Origin: Streptomyces termitum
Lineage (GTDB): Bacteria > Actinomycetota > Actinomycetes > Streptomycetales > Streptomycetaceae
Assembly (NCBI RefSeq): GCF_014650175.1
Contig: NZ_BMUL01000001.1
Coordinates: forward strand, 228,013-292,012
DNA length: 64,000 nucleotides
Reading direction: 5' to 3'
Below, piece by piece: positions 54,644 to 63,843 of the stretch (positions are counted from its first letter, which is position 1; every line of letters begins with the position of its first letter). The notes beneath the pieces were generated by a model, which was not told the origin of the DNA, made no database searches, and worked only from the letters and a program-made list of their open reading frames with translations. The position numbers and the translations under genes are program-made.

Positions 54644-56926
54644 ATGAGCACCGACGACGACGGTCACGGGGAGTTCGCGTCCCTGCTGTGCGCCCTGCGC
54701 CGGCGCGCCGGACTCAGCCAGGAGGAGCTGGCCCACCGGGCGGGGGTCAGCGTGCGGGCCCTGGCCGACATGGAGCGGGGCCGCACCCGGGGCCCGCAGC
54801 GGCGAACGGTCACCGCGCTGACGGAGGTCCTCGCGCCCACCGGAGAGGAGGCCGCGGAACTGGAACGGACGGCGGCCGCGGGCCGGCCCCGCCCGAAGCC
54901 CGCCCCCGCCGCCCCCGGCGGACTGCGGCTGCCGCGCGACGTCGGCGACTTCACCGCCCGCGAGGAGGACCTGGCCCGGCTGCGGGCGGCGGCCGCCGAG
55001 GGACCCGCGCCCATGATCCTCGTCACGGGCCAGCCGGGACTGGGCAAGACGGCCTTCACGGTCCGGGCGGCGCACGAACTCGCGGACCACTACCCCGACG
55101 GCCGGTTCTCCGTCGACCTGCGCGGCACCCGGGCGGAACCGGCCGAACCGCGCGAGGTCCTCGGCTCGCTGCTGCGCGCCTGCGGGATCGCGGGGAACGC
55201 GCTGCCGCCGGACACCGAGGGCCGGGCCGACCTGTTCCGCACCCTGACCGGACGGCGCCGGATGCTCCTCCTCCTCGACGACGCCGCCGACGAGGCGCAG
55301 GTCAGGCCGCTGCTGCCGGCCGAGGGCCGCTCGCTGACCCTGGTCACCAGCCGCAGCGCCCTCACCGGCCTCGAAGGCGCCCACCGCCTCGCCCTCGGGG
55401 TGCTGCGCCGCGAGGAGTCCGTGGCCCTGCTGGCCCGGGTCATCGGCCCGGAACGGGTCGCGGCGGAGGCCCAGGCGGCGCGCGACCTGACGGAACTCTG
55501 CGGACAGCTCCCGCTGGCCGTCCGGATCGCCGCCCAGAAACTGGCCGCCCGGCCGCGCGAACGCCTCGCCCGGCTCGCGGCCCGGCTCGCCGACGAGAGC
55601 CGCCGCCTCGACGCCCTGGAGGCCGGCGACCTGCGGGTGCGGGCCGCCTTCGCGCTCTCCTACCGGCAGCTCGACCCGCCGGCGCGGCTGCTGCTGCGGC
55701 GCGCCGCCCTGGCCGCCGGACCCGACTTCTCCCCGCGCACCGCGGCGCTCCTGGCGGGCATGCCGCTCGGCCGGGCGGAGCGGTACGCGGAGGAGCTGGC
55801 CGACCGGGGGCTGCTGCTGCCCGACCCGGCCGTCGAGCGCTACCGCTTCCACGACCTGCTGCGCCTGTTCGCCGCCGAGCGCCTCGACGAGGACGACCCG
55901 GTCGAGCTGGCCCGCCGCCAGGAGGAGGCGGCGCACTGGATGCTGGCCCGCGCCACCGCCGCCGCCCTCCACTTCGACGCCGAACGCCCGCCCGCGGGCG
56001 ACCCCGAACCGGCGACCCGACCGCGCGGCCCCGAGGAGGCCCGCGACTGGCTGGAGACCGAGCGGGCCCAGTGGCTGGACGCCCTGCGCCGGGCCCAGGC
56101 GGCCGGACACCACCGGGAGGTCCTGGACACGGCGGAGGCCATGCACTGGTTCTCCGACCAGGTCCAGCACTGGGAGCAGTGGACGGAGGTGTTCCGCCAC
56201 TCGGTGGCGGCCGCCCGCGCCCTGGGCGACCGGCGCGAGGAGGCCACGCACCTCAACTACCTGGCCTGGTCGTACAACCTGTGCGTGCACGACCCCACCC
56301 GGGGGCTCAGCACCGCCCGCGAGGCGCTGGCCGTGGCGCGCGAGACGGGCGACCTCCTCCAGGTGGGCTGGGCGTACGGCTACGGGGCGGGGGCCATGGC
56401 CCGCCTCGGCCGCGCCGGGGAGGCGGTGGCCTGGCTGGAGAACGCCGCGGCCTGCCACCGGGAGAACCCCGCCCAGCAGGCCCGCCTCGCGGAGCTGTCC
56501 ACCCTCAACACCCTGGGCCGGCAACTGCGCGTCCTGGGCCGGGCCGAGGAGGCCCTGACCGTCCACCGGCGCACCAAGGAACTCTGCCTGGCCGGCATCC
56601 CCGGCCGGACGACGGGCATCCTGAGCCTCTTCCGGTCCTACGTCCTGCACGAACTCGGCCTGGACCTCGGCGTGCTGGGCCGCTGGGCGGAGGCCGAACC
56701 GCTGCTGCGCCGCGCCCTGGAGAGCTTCGAGTCCTCCGGCATGGACGCCTGGAGCGAACCCGTCCGGCTCGACCTGGCCATCGCGCTGCGCCGCCTCGGC
56801 CGCGAGACGGAGGCCCGCACCATGCTGGAGGCGGCCCGCCGCGGCCTCGGCGAACAGAGCCACCCCCGCCTCGCGGAAGCCGACCGGGAACTCGCCGCTC
56901 CGGGCGCCCCGGACACCCCCCACTGA
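54644..56926 (+). CDS. XRE-HTH / NB-ARC / TPR signal-transduction ATPase (AfsR-like STAND protein)
   Basis: Protein of 760 residues. Residues 6-60 are an XRE-type HTH (LRRRAGLSQEELAHRAGVSVRALADMERGRTRGP). An NB-ARC ATPase follows, with Walker A GQPGLGKTAF near 128-137, Walker B LLLLDDAADEAQ near 208-219 and SRSALTGL near 227-234. The C-terminal ~300 residues are TPR repeats. Such STAND proteins switch on ATP binding when the repeat domain senses a signal. Unlike AfsR it lacks the SARP OmpR-like DNA-binding domain. The ATG at 54644 begins the HTH domain; an earlier GTG at 54542 would add a repeat-encoded tail. Confidence 0.88.
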   Translation: MSTDDDGHGEFASLLCALRRRAGLSQEELAHRAGVSVRALADMERGRTRGPQRRTVTALTEVLAPTGEEAAELERTAAAGRPRPKPAPAAPGGLRLPRDVGDFTAREEDLARLRAAAAEGPAPMILVTGQPGLGKTAFTVRAAHELADHYPDGRFSVDLRGTRAEPAEPREVLGSLLRACGIAGNALPPDTEGRADLFRTLTGRRRMLLLLDDAADEAQVRPLLPAEGRSLTLVTSRSALTGLEGAHRLALGVLRREESVALLARVIGPERVAAEAQAARDLTELCGQLPLAVRIAAQKLAARPRERLARLAARLADESRRLDALEAGDLRVRAAFALSYRQLDPPARLLLRRAALAAGPDFSPRTAALLAGMPLGRAERYAEELADRGLLLPDPAVERYRFHDLLRLFAAERLDEDDPVELARRQEEAAHWMLARATAAALHFDAERPPAGDPEPATRPRGPEEARDWLETERAQWLDALRRAQAAGHHREVLDTAEAMHWFSDQVQHWEQWTEVFRHSVAAARALGDRREEATHLNYLAWSYNLCVHDPTRGLSTAREALAVARETGDLLQVGWAYGYGAGAMARLGRAGEAVAWLENAAACHRENPAQQARLAELSTLNTLGRQLRVLGRAEEALTVHRRTKELCLAGIPGRTTGILSLFRSYVLHELGLDLGVLGRWAEAEPLLRRALESFESSGMDAWSEPVRLDLAIALRRLGRETEARTMLEAARRGLGEQSHPRLAEADRELAAPGAPDTPH

Positions 56927-57055
56927 CCCGGCCCCGTCCGCGCGGGTCGCTGCCCCGACGTTCCCACCGACCCGCCGTGCTCCGCGACCCCTGTGGACGG
57001 CGGCCTGTGGAAAACTCCTGGCCGCCGTCGGGGCCGCCCGGCTACGTTTTCGGCC

Positions 57056-57436
57056 ATGAGCAGCATCGGTCCCGCTTCCGGCCTCCCGCCGCGTCCGACG
57101 ACGACCCTCTGGCGCCCCACCGGCCCCGAGGAGCTCGCCCTCGTCCGCGACCTCGGCTGGCGGGCCTGGCCGCCCCGCCTGCCCGACCAGCCGATCTTCT
57201 ACCCGGTCATGAACGAGGACTACGCGATCCGCATCGCCCGCGACTGGAACGTGAAGCACAGCGGAGTCGGCCACGTCACCCGCTTCGAGGTCGACTCCGC
57301 CTTCCTCGCCCGCTACCCCGTCCGGCAGGCCGGCGGCCGCACCATCCTGGAGCTGTGGGTGCCCGCCGAGGAGCTCGACGAGTTCAACGCGCACATCGTC
57401 GGCACCATCGGCGTGGTCCACACCTTCCGGCCCTGA
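57056..57436 (+). CDS. Small conserved actinobacterial protein, annotated elsewhere as ADP-ribosylation/crystallin J1
   Basis: Protein of 126 residues with Trp-rich and Arg-rich conserved blocks (LWRPTGPEELALVRDLGWRAWPPRLPDQPIFYP, RFEVDSAFLARYPVRQ, ELWVPAEELDEFN). It has no signal or membrane segment. Similar Streptomyces proteins carry the name ADP-ribosylation/crystallin J1, but I see no catalytic motif of that fold, so the name should not be trusted. The ATG at 57056 is used. It is monocistronic and convergent with the hydrolase gene. Confidence 0.7.
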   Translation: MSSIGPASGLPPRPTTTLWRPTGPEELALVRDLGWRAWPPRLPDQPIFYPVMNEDYAIRIARDWNVKHSGVGHVTRFEVDSAFLARYPVRQAGGRTILELWVPAEELDEFNAHIVGTIGVVHTFRP

Positions 57437-57476
57437 GCGGGGAGCGGGGCCCGGGACGGTGCGGCCGCCGTCCGGA

Positions 57477-58298
57477 TCAGGCCGGTGCGGCGGCCGTCCG
57501 GGTCAGGTGCCGGGCGAGGAAACGGGCCGCGCTCTCGGACTCGACGAACCGGGGGAAGTCGACGTGGAGGCCCGCGTTCGCGTGCAGGCTCTTCTCCGCC
57601 GACCCGAACGCCTCGAACAGCGCGAGGCCCCCTTCCCGCGGGATCCGGGTGTCGTCCCACTGGAGGGCGTACTCCACCGGCACGGTGATCCGCCGCGCCG
57701 CCTCGAAGAGGGCGTCGGGCCACATCAGGCCGAAGACGGCCGCCGTGATCCGGGGCTCGGCCGCCACCAGCGGCACGCCGATCGCGCTGCCCATGGCGAC
57801 GCCCGCGTAGCCCACCGGGCCCTCGGCGCCGATCTCGGGGAGCTCCTGGAGGGCGTCCAGGGCGGCCCGCCACTCGGGCACGGCCCGCTCCGCCAGCCGG
57901 GCGTTGTACGGGACCACGACGGGCCCCTCCGGTTCGCCCGCCGCCTGCGCCGCGCGCAGGGCGGCGATGTCGCGCTCGTCCTCGGCCGACCGGGGCCGGT
58001 CGCCGTGGCCGGGCGCGTCGAGGACGGCGACGTGGAAGCCGTGACCGGTCACGAGCTGCCGGGCCCGGCCGATCATCGCGGGGTGCTTCTTGTGGGCGCC
58101 GCCGCCGTGGCCCAGCAGGACCAGGGGCGCGCGGCCGGTGCCGGAGACCGGCGACCAGAGGACACCGGGGACGCCGTCCACGGTGAAGTCGCGCTCGCGC
58201 ATGCCGTGCGAGGGCGCGTCGGCGGTGAAGGCGAGGGACGGGTGGGTCCGAGGGGGCCGGGAAGTCTGGTGGGACCGGGGGGAATGCGAAGAGTTCAT
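57477..58298 (-). CDS. Alpha/beta hydrolase (dienelactone-hydrolase-like) with Ala in place of the nucleophile Ser
   Basis: Protein of 273 residues. The fold is clear: LVLLGHGGGAHKKHP (oxyanion region), VAVLDAPGHGDRP, VGYAGVAMGSAIGVPLVA (nucleophile elbow), QWDDTRIPREGGLALFEAF (acid) and HANAGLHVDFPRF (His). In the elbow the expected GxSxG reads G-V-A-M-G: Ala168, codon GCC (57795-57797), replaces Ser, so classical hydrolysis should be lost unless the next Ser170 substitutes. A 17-codon ORF with a strong ribosome-binding site precedes it. Confidence 0.8.
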   Translation of the reverse strand: MNSSHSPRSHQTSRPPRTHPSLAFTADAPSHGMRERDFTVDGVPGVLWSPVSGTGRAPLVLLGHGGGAHKKHPAMIGRARQLVTGHGFHVAVLDAPGHGDRPRSAEDERDIAALRAAQAAGEPEGPVVVPYNARLAERAVPEWRAALDALQELPEIGAEGPVGYAGVAMGSAIGVPLVAAEPRITAAVFGLMWPDALFEAARRITVPVEYALQWDDTRIPREGGLALFEAFGSAEKSLHANAGLHVDFPRFVESESAARFLARHLTRTAAAPA

Positions 58299-58351
58299 GG
58301 CTGACGCCTTTCGGGAGTCCTCGTGTTCGGGGGCTCCCGGCGACACCCGTG

Positions 58352-58405
58352 TCAGTCGCCGGCCGTGACGGAAAGGGGGAGCACCCACATCGCTACAGCG
58401 TTCAT
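58352..58405 (-). CDS. 17-residue upstream peptide with strong Shine-Dalgarno
   Basis: The ORF MNAVAMWVLPLSVTAGD (start 58405, TGA 58352-58354) follows AGGAGG (58414-58419 on the minus strand) at 8 bases. It ends 53 bases before the start of the hydrolase and is much better placed for translation than the hydrolase itself. It is either a leader peptide or a small independent gene. Confidence 0.5.
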   Translation of the reverse strand: MNAVAMWVLPLSVTAGD

Positions 58406-58493
58406 GGGTCTCACCTCCTGGTACGGGGCCACGGTCTCCTCGCACCGTACAAGCCCGCCCCGCACCCCGTCCACGCGTTTTCCGGCGACCGGC

Positions 58494-58533
58494 GACCGGC
58501 GGCCGACCGCCCGCGAGGAGTCGGCCGCCGGTC
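58494..58533 (-). terminator. Terminator of the ABC operon
   Basis: GACCGGCGGCCGAC (58494-58507) and GTCGGCCGCCGGTC (58520-58533) form a perfect 14-bp stem with a 12-base loop, directly after the permease stop codon at 58540. Confidence 0.75.
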
Positions 58534-58539
58534 CTCCCG

Positions 58540-60177
58540 TCAGCCCTTGCTGACCGCCGCCAGGATCTCCGGCAGCCGCTTCGCCATGCCGCGGGACATG
58601 ACCTTCAGCGCCGCCCAGGTCAGCGTCACGCCGTACGCCACCCCCAGCGGCAGCAGCAGCCACAGCAGGCCCTCGTGCGCGGAGCCGCGCAGCCAGAACA
58701 GCAGCACGAGCAGCGGGGCGCACAGCACCGGGCCGCCGAACATGCCGGCGAAGATCGCGCCGACCGCCATGCCGCCCTGCCCCGGCGCCACGTTCCGCCG
58801 CGAGTCCTGCGGGATCCCGTACGGGAACCGCACCGACGCCACCACGCCCAGCGCCAGCATCGCGCCGAGCAGCGCGAACGCCAGGCCGAACACCTGCGGG
58901 AGCTGCGACCAGCCGCCCGTGATCAGACCGGTGGCGACCGCCACGACCACGGTGAACGGCACGGTGATCACCACCAGCGCGTACGCGCGGTCGCGCAGTT
59001 CCGCGTAGGCGTCCGCCGGGGAGGAGATCGTCTGCGCCACCATCCAGAACGCCGACGAGTCCTGCCCGAACTGGTTGAACATCTGCACGCCGAGCATGCC
59101 CGAGGCGAAGCACGCCCAGTAGACCGAGCCCGCCTCCTGGAAGGCGTTGAAGATCGGCACGAGCGCGCCGACCGCCAGCGAGGAGACCCACGCCGCCTTC
59201 GTCTTCGGGTCGCGCCAGATGTAGCGGAAGCAACGTTCCATCACCGCTCCGGTACGGCCTCCGGGCAGCAGCCGCGCCAGCGGTCCGCGCCCCTTGGAGG
59301 GGTCCCGGCCCGCGTCCGGCGCCGCGCCGATCGTCGACCCGTCCGGCTCGACCATCAGCCGCACCAGGCTCCGCCGCCACCACCACAGCAGCAGCACCAG
59401 GGCCGCCACCGAGGGCACCAGCCGGGCCACCGCGAGGCCCGGGTTCCCGTCGGCCGCGTCGCGCACCGCCGCGACCGCCGAGGCGGGCGGCAGCCAGCCC
59501 ACCACCGACGCCACCGTGTCCAGCACCGACAGGTCCTTGGACCGGCCCAGGGCCTGCGCGCCGAAGTTGACCGCCTGGACGCCGAGCGCGATCACCAGGC
59601 CGCTCAGGAGCGCCAGGTCCCGGCCCTTGCGGGAGGTCAGCAGCCGTACGTTGGCCGCCGCGACGGCCCGCGACAGCGCCACGCACACCAGCAGGACCAG
59701 CGGCACGGCGAGCACGCCGATCACCGTGGCCACCGGGCCGTACGCGACGGCCGCCACGGCGCCGACCGCCAGGCAGAGCGTGAACAGCGGCCCGATGCCG
59801 ACCAGGGAGGCCACCAGCAGCGCCCGTACCAGCGGCTGCGGGCGCAGCGGCAGCATCACCAGCCGCGACGGGTCGAGCGTCTCGTCGCCGCCCGGCAGGA
59901 ACAGCGGCATCACCGCCCAGCCCGCGCCGAACAGGGCGACGGTCAGGACCGCCACCGCACCGGCTGCCTCGTGCCCGCGCAGCAGCAGGAAACCGAGCAC
60001 CACCAGGGCGGCGAGGAACAGCACGATCACCAGGGAGGCGACGAACGCGAAGGTCCGGCCGCCCGACTGCCGCAGCCCGTTGCGTATCAGCGACAGCTTG
60101 AGCCGGACGAAGACGGAGGTCAGGGAGGGGCCCGCGGCGGACGCCGGGACCGGGGCCGAGTCGGTCACGGAGCTCAC
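58540..60177 (-). CDS. ABC transporter permease (large ABC-2 type)
   Basis: Protein of 545 residues with 12 or more hydrophobic segments in two halves joined by a cytoplasmic region (about 275-320; DGSTIGAAPDAGRDPSKGRG). The pattern matches the large actinobacterial ABC-2 permeases paired with a single ATPase. The GTG at 60177 overlaps the ATPase stop by 4 bases (GTGA), so they form a tight operon. The substrate is unknown. Confidence 0.88.
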   Translation of the reverse strand: MSSVTDSAPVPASAAGPSLTSVFVRLKLSLIRNGLRQSGGRTFAFVASLVIVLFLAALVVLGFLLLRGHEAAGAVAVLTVALFGAGWAVMPLFLPGGDETLDPSRLVMLPLRPQPLVRALLVASLVGIGPLFTLCLAVGAVAAVAYGPVATVIGVLAVPLVLLVCVALSRAVAAANVRLLTSRKGRDLALLSGLVIALGVQAVNFGAQALGRSKDLSVLDTVASVVGWLPPASAVAAVRDAADGNPGLAVARLVPSVAALVLLLWWWRRSLVRLMVEPDGSTIGAAPDAGRDPSKGRGPLARLLPGGRTGAVMERCFRYIWRDPKTKAAWVSSLAVGALVPIFNAFQEAGSVYWACFASGMLGVQMFNQFGQDSSAFWMVAQTISSPADAYAELRDRAYALVVITVPFTVVVAVATGLITGGWSQLPQVFGLAFALLGAMLALGVVASVRFPYGIPQDSRRNVAPGQGGMAVGAIFAGMFGGPVLCAPLLVLLFWLRGSAHEGLLWLLLPLGVAYGVTLTWAALKVMSRGMAKRLPEILAAVSKG

Positions 60178-61040
60178 CGCCGCCCGTCCCGCTCGCCGCC
60201 CCGGCCGCCGCCCAGCCAGTCCAGCGAATCGCCCGCCGCGTCCCGGCTGCCCGCGCCCACCAGCTCCAGGAACGCCTCCTGGAGGGTGGCCGCCGAGCCC
60301 TTCACCTCGGCCAGCGGGCCCTGCGCGCGGATGTGGCCGCCCGCCATCACCGCGACCCAGTCGCACAGCGACTCCACCAGCTCCATGACGTGGCTGGAGA
60401 AGACGACGGTCGCGCCGGAGCCGGTGTACCGCTCCAGGACGCCCCGGATGGTCTGCGCGGAGACCGGGTCGACGCCCTCGAAGGGCTCGTCGAGGAAGAG
60501 GACCTCGGGGTTGTGCAGCAGCGCCGCCGCCAGGCCGATCTTCTTCCGCATGCCGGTCGAGTAGTCCACGACCAGCTTGTTCTGCGAACCGGCCAGGTCG
60601 AGGACGTCGAGGAGCTGGGTGGCCCGCTTGTCGACCTCGGCGCCCGGCAGCCCGCGCAGCCGGCCGCTGTACGCCAGGAGCTCCCGGCCCGACAGCCGCT
60701 CGAACATCCGCAGCCCCTCGGGCAGGATGCCGATCCGGGCCTTGACCTGGGCGACCGACTCGGGGTCCCGCCACACGTCGTGCCCGGCGACCTGGATCCG
60801 GCCCGCGTCGGGCCGGAGCAGGCCGGTGATCATCGAGAGGGTGGTGGTCTTGCCCGCGCCGTTCGGGCCGACGAGGCCGATGAACCGGCCGGCGGGCAGG
60901 GTCAGGTCGATCCCGCTGACCGCGATCTGCTGCCCGAACCGCTTCCACACCCCCTCCACGTGCACGGCGGGCGCCGCGCCCGGTGATCCCGGTGCGGCGC
61001 CCGCCGTCTCGAACACTCCGTCAGATGCCTGGTCGGGCAT
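60174..61040 (-). CDS. ABC transporter ATP-binding protein
   Basis: Protein of 288 residues with Walker A GPNGAGKTTT near 57-66, the Q-loop LPEGLRMFERLSGRE, signature YSTGMRKKIG near 160-169 and Walker B VLFLDEP near 179-185. It is preceded by a 27-residue polar N-terminus. It powers the overlapping large permease. The ATG at 61040 lies 62 bases from the MITE-like element. Confidence 0.93.
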   Translation of the reverse strand: MPDQASDGVFETAGAAPGSPGAAPAVHVEGVWKRFGQQIAVSGIDLTLPAGRFIGLVGPNGAGKTTTLSMITGLLRPDAGRIQVAGHDVWRDPESVAQVKARIGILPEGLRMFERLSGRELLAYSGRLRGLPGAEVDKRATQLLDVLDLAGSQNKLVVDYSTGMRKKIGLAAALLHNPEVLFLDEPFEGVDPVSAQTIRGVLERYTGSGATVVFSSHVMELVESLCDWVAVMAGGHIRAQGPLAEVKGSAATLQEAFLELVGAGSRDAAGDSLDWLGGGRGGERDGRR

Positions 61041-61105
61041 GGTCCGTCAGCCTTCCGATCGTCCCCGTACGGCGCGCGAAGGCGCCTCCATGGGGCCAAC
61101 CCTAG

Positions 61106-61278
61106 GTCGTGTCCGGAAACTCCCGTCGTGCGCCCGGAGGGCGCGGCCTGCGGCGTCCGGTGCGTGCTCTCGGCGTGCCGGCCGTGATCCCCCGTACTGG
61201 ATGTACTGGGGATTTCGGCCGGTGCGGCGAGAGTGCGTGCCGGGCGTCGCGGGCCAGGCGGGAGTTTCCGGACACGGC
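61106..61278. mobile_element. MITE-like palindromic element with CTAG target duplication
   Basis: A 173-base element with 20-base terminal inverted repeats. The left begins GTCGTGTCCGGAAACTCC at 61106; the right ends with the complement at 61278 with one mismatch. It is flanked by CTAG on both sides (61102-61105 and 61279-61282), the target-site duplication of IS5-type transposases. The interior folds into a long imperfect hairpin centred on CCGTAC-TGGAT-GTACTGG near 61193-61209. There is no coding capacity. It lies in the 322-base gap 61041-61362, which holds no other feature. Confidence 0.8.
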
Positions 61279-61362
61279 CTAGGCCGCCGCCCGGCGGAAC
61301 CCCAGGTCACGGCGTGATCGCCGTCCGGCGGACCCCCGGCTCACGGCGTGACCGAGGCCCTC

Positions 61363-62049
61363 TCACGCCCCCTTGGTGCGGGCGTCGGCGGCTTCGCGTC
61401 CGCACGCGTACGCGAGGGCGCTGATCAGCTCCTCCGCGTCGGGCAGCCAGCGGTTGGCGGGGGTGGGGCGGCGGGCCCACTGGACCGCGCCCCGGCCGCC
61501 CACCCGGGTGGGCGGGGCCGCCACGTAATGGCCCTCCCCGCGCGTGGTGAGGTCGAGGGAGGAGGGCACCCAGCCCAGCTTGCGGATCAGGTCGGGCACC
61601 TTGGCGGCGGCGCCGGGGAGCACGAAGAAGAACATCCGGCGGTCGGGGGTGCAGGTCACCGGGCCCGGGCTCAGTCCCATCCGCTCCAGCCGGGCGAGCG
61701 CCAGGAAGCCGGCCGACTCGGAGACCTCGACGGCGTCGAAGGTGCGGCCGGTGGGGAGGAGGATCGACGCCTTCGGGTGCTTGGTCCACATGCGCCGGGC
61801 CCCGACCCCGCTCCCGGTCGCCAGCGTCGCCCAGTCCGGCTTCACGGCGTGGGCCCCCGGCAGCGGGCAGTCCGCCGTGCCGCAGGAGCAGAGCTCCCGG
61901 CCCTCGACGGCTTCCAGCCACGTTCCCGGGAACACGTCCCAGTGCCGCTCGTCCGCGTACCGCACGGCGCCGTCGAGCAGTTGCTCGCCGCGCTGGCCGG
62001 GGATCTGGGCGGTTTTCGTCGTGACTCCGATGCTCTCATCCACGGTCAT
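61363..62049 (-). CDS. Bifunctional primase/polymerase-domain protein
   Basis: Protein of 228 residues resembling the primpol N-terminal domain: YADERHWDVFPGTWL near 31-45, a Cys/His cluster (CSCGTADCPLPGAHAVKPDW) as in zinc-containing primpols, and FFFVLPGAAAKVPDL near 140-154. There is no helicase part, so it is a stand-alone domain. Such proteins recur in Streptomyces beside the NsdA-like regulator gene. The ATG at 62049 is used; a GTG 18 bases upstream is possible. It is divergent from the regulator. Confidence 0.8.
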   Translation of the reverse strand: MTVDESIGVTTKTAQIPGQRGEQLLDGAVRYADERHWDVFPGTWLEAVEGRELCSCGTADCPLPGAHAVKPDWATLATGSGVGARRMWTKHPKASILLPTGRTFDAVEVSESAGFLALARLERMGLSPGPVTCTPDRRMFFFVLPGAAAKVPDLIRKLGWVPSSLDLTTRGEGHYVAAPPTRVGGRGAVQWARRPTPANRWLPDAEELISALAYACGREAADARTKGA

Positions 62050-62311
62050 GACAACTGCCCCCGTCACCTGGGGTTACGGGCGCGGCGGCGCCGGGGGTGA
62101 GGCATCGATCCTGCATGCGGGGCGCATGGGTGCACGCGCGGGGGCGCGCGGAGGACCGGGGCGTGGAAAGGGGTACGGAAAGGGCGGGAAAAGGGCGCGC
62201 CGAGGGGGAACCAGCGTGTCCGGTTTCGCGTGTTCACATCGGCATTGACCGGATATTAGCCGGGCAGTGTTGAGACCGTGTCCGTACATGCTCCGTCTGG
62301 GGGTTCCACAC

Positions 62312-63694
62312 ATGGCAGCCAGGCCACTCGTGCCGCGACAGCCCAACGAACGGCTCCAGGCGCTCATTCAGGAGGCCGCGTGCTCCAACGCGGGCCTCGC
62401 CCGCAGGGTCAACATGGTCGGCGCGGAACGCGGCCTCGACCTGCGGTACGACAAGACCTCGGTGGCGCGGTGGCTGCGCGGGCAGCAGCCGCGCGGGCGC
62501 GCGCCCGGCATCATCGCCGAGGCGCTCGGCCGCAAACTCGGCCGCACCGTCACCATCGACGAGGTGGGGATGGCCAACGGCCGGAACCTCGCGGCGGGCG
62601 TCGGGCTCCAGTTCGCGCCGACCGTGCTCGGCGCGATCGAGCAGGTGTGTGAGCTGTACCGGGGCGACGTGGGCCGCCGGGAGTTCCTGAACGGCTCCGC
62701 GGTGGCCGCCTCCGCGCTCGTGGAGCCCAGCCGCGACTGGCTGATCACCGGCACCGACGCGCAGGTGGCGCGCTCCACCGGGGCCCGGGTGGGTCCTTCG
62801 GACGTGGCGGCGGTCCGGGAGACCACGGCCGCCCTCGTCGAGCTGGACCGGCGGTTCGGCGGCGGCCACGTCCGCCCGGTGGTGGTCCACTACCTCGACA
62901 GCGTGGTGTCCGGGATGCTGTCGGGCTCCTACCGGGAGTCGGTGGGGCGGGAGTTGTTCGCCGCCGCCGCCCGGCTGACCGAGCTGGCCGGCTACATGGC
63001 GGTGGACACCGGCCAACCGGGGCTCGCCCAGCGGTACTACATCCAGGCGCTGCGGCTCTCGCAGGCGGCCGGGGACCGGGGCTACGGCGGGTACGTCCTG
63101 GCGGCGTCCATGAGCCACCTGGCCGCGCAGCTCGGGAACCCGCGCGAGATCGCCCAGTTGGCGCGGGCCGCCCAGGAGGGCACCCGGGGGCGGGTGACGC
63201 CGCGGGCCGAGGCGATGTTCCTGGCGGCGGAGGCCCGCGGGCACGCGCTGCTCGGGGACACCCGCGCCTTCGAGGCCGCCGCGGGCCGTGCCGTACGCGC
63301 GCTGGAGGCGGCCGATCCGGACACGGGCGACGACCCGCCGTGGATCACCCACTTCGACGGGGCGTACCTCGCGGACGAACTCGCCCACTGCTACCGGGAC
63401 CTGGGCTGGGCGGAGGCGGCGGTCCACGCGGCGGAGGAGTCGCTGTCCGGGCATCCGGAGAGCCGGGTGCGGCGGCGGGCGATCGGCCTGGCGCTGCTCG
63501 CGGTGGCGCGGGTGCAGCAGCGGGAGATCGAGGAGGCGTGCCGCACGGGCACGCGCGCGCTGGAACTCCTGGGCACGCTGCGGACCTCGCGCGGGGCGGA
63601 GTACCTGGAGGACCTGAGGGAGCGCCTGGAGCCCTACGCGGGCGAGCCGGTGGTGCGGGAGTTCGAGGCCCGGCTGGAGGTGGTGGCCGCCTGA
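62312..63694 (+). CDS. NsdA-like HTH/TPR transcriptional regulator
   Basis: Protein of 460 residues. The N-terminal HTH-like region (about 5-90; RQPNERLQALIQEAACSNAGLARRVNMVG, DKTSVARWLRGQQPRGRAP) is followed by a REFLNGSAVAASALVEPSRDWL segment and a helical TPR-rich C-terminus. From memory this is the SCO4441/NsdA family of negative regulators of sporulation and antibiotic production. The ATG at 62312 (MAARPLVPRQPNERL) is the family-typical start. It is separated from the next gene by 149 bases. Confidence 0.82.
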   Translation: MAARPLVPRQPNERLQALIQEAACSNAGLARRVNMVGAERGLDLRYDKTSVARWLRGQQPRGRAPGIIAEALGRKLGRTVTIDEVGMANGRNLAAGVGLQFAPTVLGAIEQVCELYRGDVGRREFLNGSAVAASALVEPSRDWLITGTDAQVARSTGARVGPSDVAAVRETTAALVELDRRFGGGHVRPVVVHYLDSVVSGMLSGSYRESVGRELFAAAARLTELAGYMAVDTGQPGLAQRYYIQALRLSQAAGDRGYGGYVLAASMSHLAAQLGNPREIAQLARAAQEGTRGRVTPRAEAMFLAAEARGHALLGDTRAFEAAAGRAVRALEAADPDTGDDPPWITHFDGAYLADELAHCYRDLGWAEAAVHAAEESLSGHPESRVRRRAIGLALLAVARVQQREIEEACRTGTRALELLGTLRTSRGAEYLEDLRERLEPYAGEPVVREFEARLEVVAA

Positions 63695-63843
63695 GCGGCC
63701 GGCGGCGGGGCGGTCGGGATCTTTTCCGGAGGGCGTTCCGGGACGAAGGGTGTTACCGGCCTCACACGTGTGTGCGGACTCGTAGGGGCATTCGGTAGCG
63801 TGAGCCGACGATTCCGTAGGTCGGTCCATCAGTAGGAGTCCCG

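Noticed and set aside
54644..56926. AfsR/SARP-type antibiotic pathway activator
   Set aside because: NB-ARC and TPR parts fit, but the DNA-binding part is an XRE HTH, not the OmpR-like/BTAD pair of a SARP, and no biosynthetic cluster is adjacent.
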